DNA of 64,000 nt from Epinephelus fuscoguttatus (taxonomy: Eukaryota > Chordata > Actinopteri > Perciformes > Serranidae), in contig NC_064763.1 in assembly GCF_011397635.1 (NCBI RefSeq), positions 22,767,437-22,831,436 of the forward strand, written 5' to 3'. Shown here piece after piece: positions 35,101 through 44,504 of the stretch. The translations under genes were made by a program, and so were the position numbers. Positions within the stretch are counted from its first letter, which is position 1. Each line of letters begins with the position of its first letter. The notes under the pieces are model-generated. The model was given only the letters and a program-made list of their open reading frames with translations, had not been told where the DNA came from and made no database searches.

Positions 35101-37652
35101 TTTCACCCACTGAACAATTTTCACCTCACTGACTGCCAAAAAATGAGTAAAGTAAATCTCTGCGGTTCTGCCCTAACTTGAATTGTCTCTCAAGTGCCTC
35201 ACTATAACTCCTCTCTGTTGTAGCTGTGGAGTCTGACAGCAACGATGTTCTTCGGCAAGAGGTGGAGAAGCTCCTCAGCGTCGTGTTGCAGCAGAAGGCG
35301 TTTGACACCTTGCACAACCTCGACAGTGACAAACGCAATTCATGGGTGCACTGTGGGAGGACCAAAGTTTTTCTCACCCAATCGATGGTCAGTCATTTAT
35401 GCACACAGGCATCCTCACACATGTTTCAGTTACTTCTCAGGCCTGTGAAGCAAACCTGGTCTTCTCAGGGGTGCTGACCTTCCTGTCTGTTGTCTCACAG
35501 CTAGATTTACTGGAGGATCAGAGGAAGAAGATCCTGTCTCAGTGTGCCTTCTCCATCCAGTGCTGCTGGCGGAGGCACCAGCGCCGCAGATGCCGCGCCC
35601 GCCAGCAGTCTGCCACCCTGATCCAAGCAGGTAAACTCTTAATGCCCTGGAAAGGTACTGCTGAGCTCCGTGGCTTTAACCTAAGTGTCTGGCCAACAGG
35701 AACCAGCTGGTGGAGTCTGTACACGATGTTTGTAGACTGACACTGTTGATCTCTGCTGAGCACAGACCTGATTAACTGTTGTTCTGAATGGGACTACGTA
35801 AACACTTCCTATCCACCATACACACAGATTAAACTTGCAGGATGAATGGCTTGATCAAATCTTGAATGTGTTTTTATGCCTCCTGCAGCGGTGCGGTCCT
35901 GGCGGGTCAGGAGGCAGGTGCACAGATGGAACACAGCAGCTTCAACCATCCAGAACACCTGGAGGAAGTGGAAGGTGAGATTTGGAAAGAATACATGTTT
36001 TTTTTTGCCAAAGACTGTATAAAAGAGGTGGATGCAGCCTCCAGAGCCAATGCACGAGTGCCTTCCAGTGCAAAACTTTATTTATGCAGCACATTTCAGT
36101 GCGAGGTAGAAGTTACAGGCACAAAACAAAGCCAGCAACCGACCATAAAAGTGACTCAAATCCATTAAAACTAAGAACAAAACCTCATGAAATAATATTG
36201 AAGATTAAGAATAAACCAATTAAAGACATGCGACTCAGAACTGATAAACTGATAAACCTGTTTACATTTGAGGCTTACGCATAATTAAGTGCAGGCTGCT
36301 TTCAGTGACAGGCTGTCTGATGATAATGTCCTCAGCTTCAGTCAGATCCGTTCCTCGCTCCTCCGTAGCTCCACCCTCTCACCCAAATATGGTCACTTCT
36401 GGCTCCAAAAACCAAGTACAGTCTATGATCTTCTGTCGTGACTCTGTCTAGCTCTTTCTTTTTCTTGTAATTCGTTGGTTCTCCACAGTAACAGGCCACC
36501 TGCTCTCAAGAAGGTAACAGGATTAAAGACGTACACACAACAGTACAGTTGATAAGCTAAAGTTGGCCGGGGAGGTTCAGATGTGGATGCATAAAGAGAC
36601 TTGGATACAGTTGAAGGCCTGTTCCTATCAAAGTTGCTCGGTGGCATATGAAGCTCTATTTCCGTGGTATGAAATTACCTAGATGATTGGCACTGCTTCC
36701 ATCATTGAGCCCATAGATCAAGTGCACTAGAGACTATCGCTGGCTGAGCTGGCTACTTCTGGTTTAGCACTCTGAACAGTAGCTCTGAGCTCATCTTGAC
36801 ACTTAATTCCACTGCTGTCATCACTCTTGGCTACCTGCTGTCTTCACCGTGACACCCCGAGAGAGCTGCTTTCCTCCATATACACCATAAATACCTGTCT
36901 CCTGGACTGAAACAGGAAGATGGTTCCTGGCCTGATAGCTGAAGGCTGTGGCTCCTGTTCTTGTTTTTGGAGACTTTAGGAACCACGAGTAACCTTGCAT
37001 TCTCAGAGCGCAGTGTTCTAGTGGGATAATAGGGCACCGTGAGCTCTGTAAGGTATGATGGAACAAGATCATTTAGAGCTTTGCAAGTTAGGAGAAGGAT
37101 TTTAAAGTCTGTTCTGTTTTCTTGTCAGACTCTGTTGAAGTCCGTGGCTGACGCAGAACTGGATGATGCAAAGGACCTAGTGGAGGAAGAAGTTCCGCCA
37201 TTGAACCCCGTCGTCAGGGAGCGGGGCTCCGTGCAGCTCTCTTCCATGCCAGAGCCCATTCCAGTGCGAGGGTGGCCCATGGGCCTGGCTCTGGCCTCAG
37301 CCCCGTCCATCACCATGTCTCTGACGGCCACAGGCTTCCAGAAGATGGTGTCTGTGATGGCCTCCCTCAACCTGCCCTCCAGGAGAGGGGAGTACAAGGT
37401 GAAGACCAACCAGTACTCGGAGGAGCTCGCCTCCATACGGGCTCAACCCAAGGTGAGGGCTGTTAAATCTACCATCAGGTTTTTAATCATGTGGATGATT
37501 TTTTTGATTGGTCATTTGAGGTGTTCTCTTCCACTCAGGGATCTGTAAAGCTGCACTGTCAGCGATCTCCACTCCTCTACGCTGACAGGCAACCAGGCAT
37601 TAAGAGCGACGTGACTGGGTTCAACGCCATCCTGCTAGAAAAGACTTTGTAA
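17137..37652 (+). CDS. myo19: unconventional myosin-XIX (mitochondrial myosin)
   Basis: Exons: 17137-17184, 19989-20136, 21661-21809, 21944-22057, 23301-23433, 23522-23591, 23669-23771, 23853-23949, 24558-24634, 24745-24835, 26770-26935, 27189-27262, 31303-31424, 31540-31653, 31801-31977, 32210-32347, 32444-32551, 32643-32713, 33901-33980, 35224-35387, 35501-35630, 35889-35974, 37129-37452, 37539-37652. All are GT-AG and phases agree, giving 965 residues (human about 970). The motor has P-loop GESGAGK (147-153), switch [10 protein letters not shown] (205-213) and switch II DVYGFE (427-432). Three IQ-like helices (about 764-820: [30 protein letters not shown]) bind light chains. The 821-965 tail corresponds to the outer-mitochondrial-membrane-binding domain. 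The protein moves mitochondria on actin. Exon 1 (16 codons, weak start context) is inferred from phase and the strong donor GTAAGT; all other exons are secure. The C-terminus ends about 12 residues earlier than in human. Confidence 0.95.
17825..18140 (-). mobile_element. MITE of the GATTAATCG/GTTGCAGC family
   Basis: It starts GTTGCAGTTAATGATTATTC and ends TTATTGTTGCAGCTCC, with the internal words TTTTGTCCACACAACATTT and GACTTCATCA. The same words, reverse-complemented, appear at 53690-54405 and partly at 57550-57725 and 23130-23215. Non-coding; located in myo19 intron 1. Confidence 0.6.
18236..18620 (-). repeat. retroelement-tail-like repeat in myo19 intron 1
   Basis: GATAAGATCGTCCTTTAATG followed by CTGCATTACAGCAGCAAAGG resembles the 3' tail of fish non-LTR elements in reverse. 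No coding remains are readable. Low confidence in family. Confidence 0.4.
19051..19133. repeat. (AAT)n / (GAA)n compound microsatellite
   Basis: Runs of AAT with a few interruptions pass into about eight AAG/GAA units. Confidence 0.95.
19268..19904. mobile_element. AT-rich MITE, copy upstream of myo19 exon 2
   Basis: Ends ATAGAGGATGGAAGCTGCC (left) and GGCAGTTTCATCCTCCATAG (right) are inverted repeats. The interior is full of AAATAAAT words plus ATGTAGGCATTACTTAATTG and GAAGAAATACATTAAGAAAT. The right end lies about 85 bases before myo19 exon 2. Confidence 0.7.
20225..20771. mobile_element. AT-rich MITE, copy downstream of myo19 exon 2
   Basis: Left end TATGGAGGTCAAAACCTGCC and right end GCAGCTTCCATCCTCCATGC form the same inverted repeats as the copy at 19268-19904. 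It shares ATGTAGGCATTCATGTGACA and AATTGATATTTCTATTTAAA with it. It starts about 89 bases after exon 2. Confidence 0.7.
21255..21430. repeat. (AAAT)n-rich stretch related to the AT-rich MITE family
   Basis: AAATAAATAAATAAATAAAT is followed by GAATATGCCTCTGAAATAAA, resembling the interior of the neighbouring MITEs; no terminal repeats were seen. Confidence 0.5.
22180..22762. mobile_element. AT-rich MITE, decayed copy in myo19 intron 4
   Basis: The right end ATCTTCCATCCTCCATATTT matches the family terminus. The interior shares GACATGAATTGATATTTATG and GCATGAAGAAATGTATAAAG-like words with the other copies. The left terminus is not recognisable. Confidence 0.55.
23985..24515 (+). pseudogene. 3' end of a non-LTR retrotransposon (myo19 intron 8)
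   Basis: The open frame to 24381 reads [20 protein letters not shown], then [35 protein letters not shown] and [15 protein letters not shown]. This is the conserved C-terminal tail of fish LINE polyproteins. It is followed by an untranslated end and a GGATGGATGGATGGA tail, typical of such elements. It is 5'-truncated. Confidence 0.85.
24911..25738. mobile_element. fold-back element built from Tc1-like sequence (myo19 intron 10)
   Basis: The first half (CATTAAAACCAGTGGTGGGT, GATCATCTTGTTACAGTAAA, CTCCACCCACCAAAACTC, AAAAACTGCTCAGGAATGAC) reappears reverse-complemented in the second half (ACCTGTCAGTGGTTTTAATG at the end). Both arms of about 400 bases carry the sequence around a Tc1 transposase QDN and DxNxI region, so the element is a head-to-head duplication of a Tc1 end. 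No intact protein. Confidence 0.75.
26000..26660 (-). pseudogene. retrotransposon-derived coding relic (myo19 intron 10)
   Basis: On the minus strand, 26495-26178 reads ...PRKxx-like protein ending [20 protein letters not shown]. After a stop, 26165-26030 continues [19 protein letters not shown] and [10 protein letters not shown], a signature I associate with fish retroelement polyproteins. Frame breaks show it is dead. The exact clade is not determinable here. Confidence 0.6.
27842..29474 (+). mobile_element. Tc1/mariner element, full length (myo19 intron 12)
   Basis: The termini TACAGTGGTGGAAAAAAGTT (27842) and AACTTTTTTCCACCACTGTA (ending 29474) are perfect inverted repeats bounded by TA, the Tc1 target. 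The interior carries one transposase gene in the same orientation. Its near-complete structure suggests relatively recent insertion compared with the other Tc1 relics here. Confidence 0.95.
28149..29177 (+). pseudogene. Tc1 transposase with two frameshifts
   Basis: ATG 28149 opens [20 protein letters not shown], the N-terminal helix-turn-helix, then [19 protein letters not shown], a GRPRVSS AT-hook-like linker and the second DNA-binding domain. DD34E residues are visible: [18 protein letters not shown] and [12 protein letters not shown] frame change near 28685-28725 separates the first and second parts, and another near 29055 separates off the C-terminus ([18 protein letters not shown], stop 29175-29177). 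Apart from these breaks, the domains are complete. Confidence 0.93.
30278..31099 (+). mobile_element. Harbinger-like non-autonomous element (myo19 intron 12)
   Basis: Ends GGGCTCTAGTTTC and GAAACTAGAGCCC are 13-base perfect inverted repeats, flanked by TGT on both sides (a 3-base duplication). It is markedly GC-richer than its surroundings. ATG 30553 starts [20 protein letters not shown], and another frame continues [20 protein letters not shown] and [10 protein letters not shown]. Together these look like the Myb/SANT-like DNA-binding protein of Harbinger elements, broken by a frameshift. Confidence 0.75.
32745..33848. mobile_element. long-inverted-repeat element, copy 2 (myo19 intron 18)
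   Basis: The left end TTAAAGGGTAACTTAAGTGT, followed by CCTGGACCCTTCTTTCCTGT, is the complement of the right end (GGGTCCAGGCTGGAAAATAT, AAAGTTATTCTTTAA). TTAA borders both ends. An inner inverted pair (GGAAGGATCCCTACAGAGAC at 32938 and TCTGTAGGGATCCTTTCCAT at 33241) adds a second fold. Same family as 5041-5927. Confidence 0.75.
34589..34909. mobile_element. Tc1-derived MITE, 321 bp (myo19 intron 19)
   Basis: Perfect inverted ends of about 70 bases start AACTAAGCACAAAAAGTAAG, with TA on both sides (34587-34588, 34910-34911). The interior (GTCAACAGCAAAAAAAGCTG, TTTGGCATTGGCAGAGAAG, ACTCAGCTCTGCTGCTCATC) is almost identical to 51960-52209. The MITE is therefore an internally deleted derivative of that Tc1 family. 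Confidence 0.92.
36000..37120. repeat. myo19 intron 22, probable decayed retroelement sequence
   Basis: GATCATTTAGAGCTTTGCAAG followed by AGAAGGATTTTAAAGTCTG, just before exon 23, and the ACTTTATTTATGCAGCACAT region at about 36079 resemble common fish dispersed repeats. No coding remains were recognised; class uncertain. Confidence 0.35.
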
Positions 37653-38579
37653 GAGTTATGCAGAACACTAAATGCTGATTTCACGGACACAGACTGATCT
37701 GGCACCGAGGTGTTGCAGTGAAGCAGCTGCTCTTCCATAATCTGACGCAGAGGGAACAAACCTGGTGTTTTATGCTGCCATTTTGTGTTTGAAGTGATTA
37801 TTTTCAGGTCCGACTTAGAATGCCAAAGTTAATCTCGCTCTGTTATACAAGGGTACAAAGACCTGCACCCTGGCAAAATATTTAAACCTATGAGGAGGCC
37901 AGGTAACATGATATACAAGTGTCATGGTGAGATTATTTCTTTGCATTCCCTTTTCTTTCCGCTTGCTGCCAACTGCCACTGTTTTCACCGTATAAACTGT
38001 TGCAAGGGAATGCAAGACGTAATGTGAGGGAACGGAAAAAAAAAATCTCACCATGATCCTTGAGGAGTTCTGTAATAATGCACTACAATGTGAACCTGAC
38101 CTTCTCATCATAAATCATCTCTAGTGGTGTTCAGGTTCCATGAACTAAAAAAAAAAAAAACATCTCTAATCTAAAATCTCAGTCAGTAGACTGTCCAGAA
38201 ACACTGACCACTAAACTGCCACATCTGAGAATAGACATGTAGAAAACAATGATGTCACTGTAGGACAAGAACGAGACGGAAAAAAATTTAAAATTAGTGT
38301 TGTCTGGAGAGCTGAAATGACACTGCACAGCCTCAGCACCTTCATAAACAGAGGACTGCAGGTTTTTGTTTTATTGTTGCCTCTTTCGAATGTCTGACTG
38401 TTGATCAAACTACGAGTGCCTTTCTCTGAATCTACACTCAAATCACAAATGGGCTGTTAGTATATGTATTTATTTAAGGGTGATTATTTATGTGTGATTT
38501 TATAGACTTATTTCGGGTGTAAAAACAAGTGGGCCAGATGCAGATACGATTGCAGATGTTATAACAACATCCAGCATTT

Positions 38580-38690
38580 ATTTAGTATGGAAGCCCATTT
38601 CTGCCAATGTGATGGAAAAAAAAGTATCTCAAAATTCGACTTAGTCTTGTAAAATAATGAGAAACTTTCTCAATATTTTGATTTAGGCCT
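38580..38690. repeat. dispersed repeat, second copy of the 7.25 kb family
   Basis: TATGGAAGCCCATTTCTGCC, an A-run and TCTCAAAATTCGACTTAG match the start of the block at 7270-7450. Confidence 0.5.
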
Positions 38691-38699
38691 GATGGTAGG

Positions 38700-39440
38700 T
38701 AAAATGTCGCTCAAAAAACAGCCAGTTTGTTCACAATTCCCACAGTTGGGCGCTGAAAAGCTGCTGGAAAAACAGCCACAGGTCCCTAAACTATCCCCAC
38801 GTTTGGCGGGCAAAATACTGCTAAAAAATTAGCTATGGGTCACCAAAAAAATATCTGTATTTGGGGGCAGAAAAGCAGCTGAAAAAACAGCAATGGGGGC
38901 TCAAAAAACACCCACGTTTAGGGGTTAAAAAGCCGCTGGGAAAACAGCTAGGGGTCCCTAGGATACCCCCATGTTTGGGGGCTAAAAACCACTGGAAAGC
39001 CAGCCTCGGTTCACTGAAAAACACGCGCATTTAAAGGCTGAAAAGCGGCTGGAAAAACAGCGACGGGGGGGGGGCTCAAAAAACACCCACAGCTGGGTGC
39101 TGAAAAGCCGCTGGAAAAACTGCCATGGGTCCCTTAACTACCCCCACATTTGGGGGCCAAAACACTGCTAGAAAACCAGTTATGGGTCACCAAAAAATAT
39201 CTGTATTTGAGGACTGAAAAGCATCTGAAAAAAACAGCAAGGGGCGGCTCACAATACACCCACATTTGGGGGCTAAAATTTCGCTGGAGAAACAGCCATG
39301 GGTCCTTAAAATACTCTCACGCTTAGGGGCTGCAACGCCGCTAGAAAACCAGCTATGGGTCACTAAAAAACATCCGCATTTGGGGGCTGAAAAAGCAGCT
39401 GGAAATACAGTAACAGTCCCTAACAACAAAACCCATGTTT
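38700..39440 (+). repeat. degenerate ~57-bp minisatellite, array B
   Basis: The core GGGCTGAAAAGCCGCTGGAA recurs about every 57 bases at 38752, 38809, 38865, 38922, 38979, 39036, 39098, 39154, 39212, 39269, 39326 and 39383 (12 units). Between cores, units read like ACAGCCATGGGTCCCTAAA and CCCCCACATTTGGGGG. It matches array A (9095-9680) in reverse complement. It lies between the myo19 stop and the first downstream AATAAA (39797). Confidence 0.85.
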
Positions 39441-40420
39441 GGAGGATAATACGATGCCACAAATGTACAATGACAACATTTTCTTCTGGTACGCTGTATG
39501 AAAGAGTTGCTTATTTTCAGTTACTACATCATAATTATTCTAAGTTTCTCATCATGACTCACAAGATTTTTTTCAACACATTTGCAAAAACTGGCTCCCA
39601 TAATTTTGAGTGTGATTTATGCTGGAGGGAAAAAAGAAATTAAGCAAGTATTGCACACGTAAAGCACATATTGCACATTAAAACCACACACCTGCTCACA
39701 CCAGACACACATGAAGACACACTCATGTGAAACAGGGAAATGATGAAGCCAGGTTTATTTAAATTGCTGCTTTTTGTTTTGATAAAGGGTCGTTATAATA
39801 AACCACTTCATGTGTGGATTTAATCTGCTGCAGTCCAAAGCATTAAGCGAGTACTGTAAAACATACCAAAGTATTTTGACACTAGTGTTTTCTGTGGGAG
39901 AACAAACACTATAGCCATCGGATTTTATTATCTTTGTAATAAGTGATGTCATAAAAATGTATTAATGTAACTCAACACTGATGTTTATTGTTTTAGCTTT
40001 GGATCCAACACATTACCCACAGGGACAGCTCTGTTGATTTGTTGCATATCTTCATTTGCTCGCTAAATATTTAACATTTGCCAGCTTTAGACTGACTGAA
40101 ATGTGTCATTGAGTCATTATGACTGATTTGAAATCTGTATACTGTTCTGTCAGTGGTACTACGGGATCGATGTACAACTTGAAACATGTTATTTAAATGT
40201 TTTGTTGAAATAAATGTCAGTGTTACAACATTTTCCTTTCAACTAAAACTTTGTTTGCATGATCAGCCTTTTCTCAAGCGACTTCTTTTAACTAGACTGT
40301 AAAAACTTCAGCGTTGACTCAAGAGCTGAGATAAAACATTTCAGCATTTATTTGAACATATATATACATATTGTAGCATGACAAGGCACAGGAACTTAGA
40401 TAAACAATAATTGCACAACA
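39441..40420. other. convergent 3' ends of myo19 and znhit3
   Basis: Plus-strand AATAAA signals at 39797-39802 and 40209-40214 are candidates for the myo19 poly(A) site. TTTATT at 40347-40352 is AATAAA on the minus strand for znhit3. The two transcripts would end tail to tail with little or no spacer. Confidence 0.45.
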
Positions 40421-40495
40421 TGCCTATTCCAAAACTTCATACAAAAATATATATAAAAAAAAGTGATCTGACAGAAAACTAATGCAGGCACCATT

Positions 40496-42212
40496 TTACA
40501 AATCACCCGCTTCACTGGATGTTAACACTCCATTTTCTACAGTTTTCAAACACTGGTCTGAAAATTCAACAAACAGAGGCTCCTGCATGGCGGCCTTCAT
40601 CGCGTCGGCTTTGCTGTCTGCGCTGTCAACGGAGCGCAGTAACTGTCTCAGGTGGGGGTTACAGAGAAGATCTCTGAGCTCTTTTGACTGACCTGTAGAG
40701 GAAATTGGAAAATATTAAGTATCCACATTTGACTTTTTTTTAAAAAACTTAAGCGGGATATATGTAGTTATGCAGCTGACCCTACACCGTTGTGAGCATT
40801 TATACTTGTGCGGTAGTGTGTCTGTGTCACTCTGCAGTTACACGTCCAAAACACTAGTTGGCTGACAACACTTAAACAAACCAGAAGTCCACCATTGTCG
40901 TTTCTGGCGTTCACTCACTACAAAAAGCCCCTGCCCCTGTCCACAGCAGTACATTGCTTAGCTTCTGTGTCAGTACTCCTGCCTGCTTCTCCAGACTGGG
41001 CACATGTTAACGGACATCTAAAGTAGGTAACACACTGACTATGGATAAGAACCTCACATGACCCCACTTCAAAAATCCAAACTATCACTAAAGAGCAGAC
41101 GAAAGGTACAGTTGGATTAATACCTAGCAGCTGAAGCTTCTGCAGAGGCACTTTGTCAGTGATGTCATCTTCATGCAGAAGATCATCAACAGTCCACGTC
41201 TCTGCAAACACAGTGAAGCACAAAGACATTCCTGAGTGTAGTATCACCAGTCTTTCACCACCTTTTACATTATGTTACCTTATTAGTGCTCATGCTGGCT
41301 GATACTGACGCTATACTAAGAAACAGACTCACAGGAGTCTTCAGAGACATATTAACATACCAGTGCTGAAAGGCTCCTTAGTCTCAGGATCAGATGGTGC
41401 AGGCTGCTCTACAGGAAGGCAAGTATCTATGGACAAATAAAGAATTAGATGGTGGATCCGTCTAATATGTCATCTATGTATGATTATATCTCATCAAAAC
41501 AGCACATTATGACATCATTACAATACTGAGATCAGATTTACCTTTATGCCTCTTGTAACAGCCAAGCGAACAACTGTGAGAGGAAAAAACACAGTAATTA
41601 ATAACACAGGGCGTGTTCCACTGTCTTCTGACATTTTACTGACGATCAATCAAGAAAATAATGGGTAGATAAATCAATACTAAAAATAATCATTAGTTTT
41701 AGCCATTCAGTGTGAACATGAAAGGCAATGGACGCCATGCTAATATAAAATCATAAATGAACCGGTAAAGTGGAGCAACAGTGCAGTTTTTAATATTTTA
41801 TATTATGGGAAGAACAAGGTTTATGTATAAGATTTAATATGTGATGCACACTCCGGAGCAGAAGGGGGCGCTACTGCTCCTAACAGGCTGCAATCCCATG
41901 TGGTGTTGATGTCCACATTTGTTTACACGTGTAACTTTTAGGACATTGCTTTAGGATAATGGCACTGTCTGTACACATGAGCACATTTGGGTTTTTATTT
42001 GTCAGGGTTTCCATGTTTTAAAGTGAACCAAACACAAGGTAAGTTACATTACTATCTCTGAGTCGTAGTTTAGCTTTACCGCTAGCTCTCGGCAGCTAAA
42101 GCTAATATTTTTGTAAAGTATTTATTCTCTTTAAAGTTACTCACTATCTTATTTTGCAGGCTGGACATCTGTATTTCGGTGGATGTTCGCTGCACACGCT
42201 GCAAATCTGCAT
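40496..42212 (-). CDS. znhit3: zinc finger HIT domain-containing protein 3
   Basis: Minus-strand exons: 42212-42145, 41573-41542, 41426-41361, 41201-41124, 40692-40496 (stop TAA = plus 40496-40498). The 441 coding bases give 146 residues (human 155) with all phases consistent and GT-AG junctions. The N-terminus MQICSVCSEHPPKYRCPAC then YCSLGCYKRHK is the HIT zinc finger, with paired Cys and a His near residues 4-36. A variable acidic linker follows, then the conserved C-terminal helix block KELRDLLCNPHLRQLL and MQEPLFVEFSDQCL. In other vertebrates the protein works with NUFIP1 in box C/D snoRNP assembly and was first described as a thyroid receptor interactor. It is convergent with myo19, as in human. 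Confidence 0.96.
41859..41873 (+). promoter_or_regulatory. CTCF-like motif in znhit3 intron 1
   Basis: CAGAAGGGGGCGCTA matches the CTCF core pattern. Motif match only; binding is inferred. Confidence 0.4.
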
Positions 42213-42330
42213 CCTGGCGGTTAGAAAATATAAATATAGGACGAACAAAGTGGGCAAAATCCTAGCAGCTCGGATATGCGTGAAGAAGACCAGGAAGTGA
42301 ATGATATTACTTCCGGTTGGTATGTCCGTC
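42213..42330 (-). promoter_or_regulatory. znhit3: znhit3 promoter with ETS/GABP site
   Basis: On the minus strand AACCGGAAGT (plus 42309-42318) is a consensus ETS/GABPA site about 100 bases before the ATG. A second AGGAAGTG word (plus strand, about 42292) lies nearby. There is no TATA box, as usual for a housekeeping gene. Confidence 0.5.
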
Positions 42331-44300
42331 CTTCAAAATAAAAGCATTTGAGATAACTTAAATTTATTCCCATACAAACATACCCGAATCAACACAGACT
42401 AAATAAAATGAAATAAAATAAAAAAATGTATCGCGACTAAAAAGTACAACAATAAAACAAACTATAGAGATAAAAAATAGAAAAAGATGACTTGAGCCTA
42501 GAGACAAGGGCTATAACATAACTCCAAATTAAAAACCAGATCAAAATGATAACATGAACACTTAAAGACTATTAATCCCATAACAGGGACATTACAGCAG
42601 CACAAGAGTCATAAGCACGAGAAAGAAACAAAAAAAAAGTGATGAGTGCTAAAAACTGCTTTAAAAAATTTACAATAAATATAAAGTAGATCTAGATAAA
42701 ATTAAGAAATATATGTAATTTTTGTGCACTATATACACTCACTTACACACACTTATATGGGTACTGTATGTCCGCTGCACAGGGTGACTGACATACACAC
42801 ATGGTGTGTGGTATTTTTACTGTAATGAAATACAGCCTATAAATATTATTGCACAGTAAGAGGTCAAATATTGCACAATACGAATTGCACAGCTATGTCA
42901 CACAGTATAAATATAAATAATATGGATATGTATGTATATATGTAATTAAGTATGATTAGGAATTAAAAGGAATGTGTACATACATATATGTGTATATATA
43001 TATATATATATATGTATAACCTGAGGTGGAAATAGTGCAAATTATCTGGGATTTTCTGGGATTTTTTTGAGACACATAAGGAACATTTAAAGGCAAAGCA
43101 GTGGAGGACCTCAGTGATCTGGCTGGAACATCCAATGAAAGAAAATCTCTGATGTAGGGAGGAAGTGATGTCATTTAAAGCTTTATAAACAAGTAAAGGA
43201 ACTTTAAAAAAAAATCGATTTTGAATATGTATTTATTTCTGCGCTCATGCATTTATCTGTTTCCATAATTGTTTCAACATTTATTTATTTATTTTATTTA
43301 TCTATGAATTTATTTATCTTTATTTATTTAAACATGCATTTTTTTTCTGCGTTCACAGTTCAGCCAGTAGTCAAACACTAATTAAACCCAAATGCTGATA
43401 GTGGTGAGCCTCTGGTTCATTTATCAGTGATGTACTTTCCACAACCTGCAGATGCAGATTAACTGTCACTGCTCATCATGCAGTGAAAGACATGGATTTA
43501 GGAGCCTTGTTGGGTGAAGCAAATGTGGTTTGTAGTCAGTTTCTGCAATTAAGTGAAGTGACAGCAAATAAGCTCTTAATAGATAAAATGATCATGCAGT
43601 TTAAAATGCACAAACGAATCTCCTCTCTGGCTGTAAGCTGTGTCCTTGGCCATTTTTAGAGGAACTGCCCATCGACCTTGGTGTCCGGATGTGCATGACA
43701 CTCCTTTGGAATACAAAAAGTAAACAGAGCAGGCCTTGATTATATGGAGGAATAACATCTGCTGTAGCAGCCTACTTAACAGAACTAAGCCAGCGGTATT
43801 CAAATACAATTTGTATTCAGTTATGAACAACAAAAAATAAAAATAAACCCAAGCTGCTTTAGTTAACATCACATTTTATTGAATCAAAATACAGTATAAT
43901 ATCTGTCTGCATGTCTGCACCCAGAGAAATGACAAGCACACACACCACTGACCTACATAGCTCAACATAAACTATTCTTGCACAGCTGTAACTTGATCGG
44001 GGCAGGTCTTGTTACAGAGTTTGGAATGGGGAGCCGTCTGGTGACCGATCGCTGGTCACGTTCCCGGTGTCACAGTGCTCCGCTCACTGGGTCAGGGAAA
44101 ACAACAAAACCTTGGCCATAGTCAACATCAGGAATCCAACTTTGTGTCCGGGTCTGTGTGGAAAACAGAATGTAAAGGGTCGTCACAAATCTCATCCTGC
44201 TGTACTAGTTTCATCATCTATCCATCTGTGGGTTATTTTCTTAATTACTCATTTAGTTCAGTGCATGTTAACATCTTCCACCTGTTAGTTTTAGTCTCAA
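42331..44300. other. intergenic, AT-rich with simple repeats
   Basis: A-rich and TTTATTTA-rich tracts (42400-42750, 43200-43350) and a (TA)n run at about 42988-43012. The piece at 43070-43200 (GGAGGACCTCAGTGATCTGG, CTTTATAAACAAGTAAAGG) looks like a decayed fish repeat. No gene was recognised. Confidence 0.45.
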
Positions 44301-44312
44301 AACCAAAGATAG

Positions 44313-44495
44313 GGGGCGCCGGTGGCTTAGTGGTAGAGCAGGCGCCCCATATACAAGGCCGTTGCCGCAGCGGCTGGGGCTCGACTCCAGCCTGTGGCCC
44401 CCCGCTGCATGTCACTCCCCCTCTCTCTCCCCCCTCACGCTTGTCTGTCCTATACATTAAAGGCTAAAAAGCCCCAAAAAATATCTAAATAAAAA
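44313..44495 (+). mobile_element. tRNA-derived SINE, intact with 9-bp TSD
   Basis: The head GGGGCGCCGGTGGCTTAGTG has an A box (GGCTTAGTGGTAGAGCAGG) and a B-box-like GGCTCGACTCC. The tail contains CTCTCTCTCCCCCCTC and ends in an A/T-rich AAATATCTAAATAAAAA. It is flanked by the identical 9-mer CAAAGATAG at 44304-44312 and 44496-44504. Confidence 0.93.
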
Positions 44496-44504
44496 CAAAG
44501 ATAG

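Noticed and set aside
44313-44401. tRNA gene
   Set aside because: A and B boxes are present but it does not fold as a complete cloverleaf in sequence, has a SINE tail and a 9-bp target duplication; a second copy occurs at 5377.
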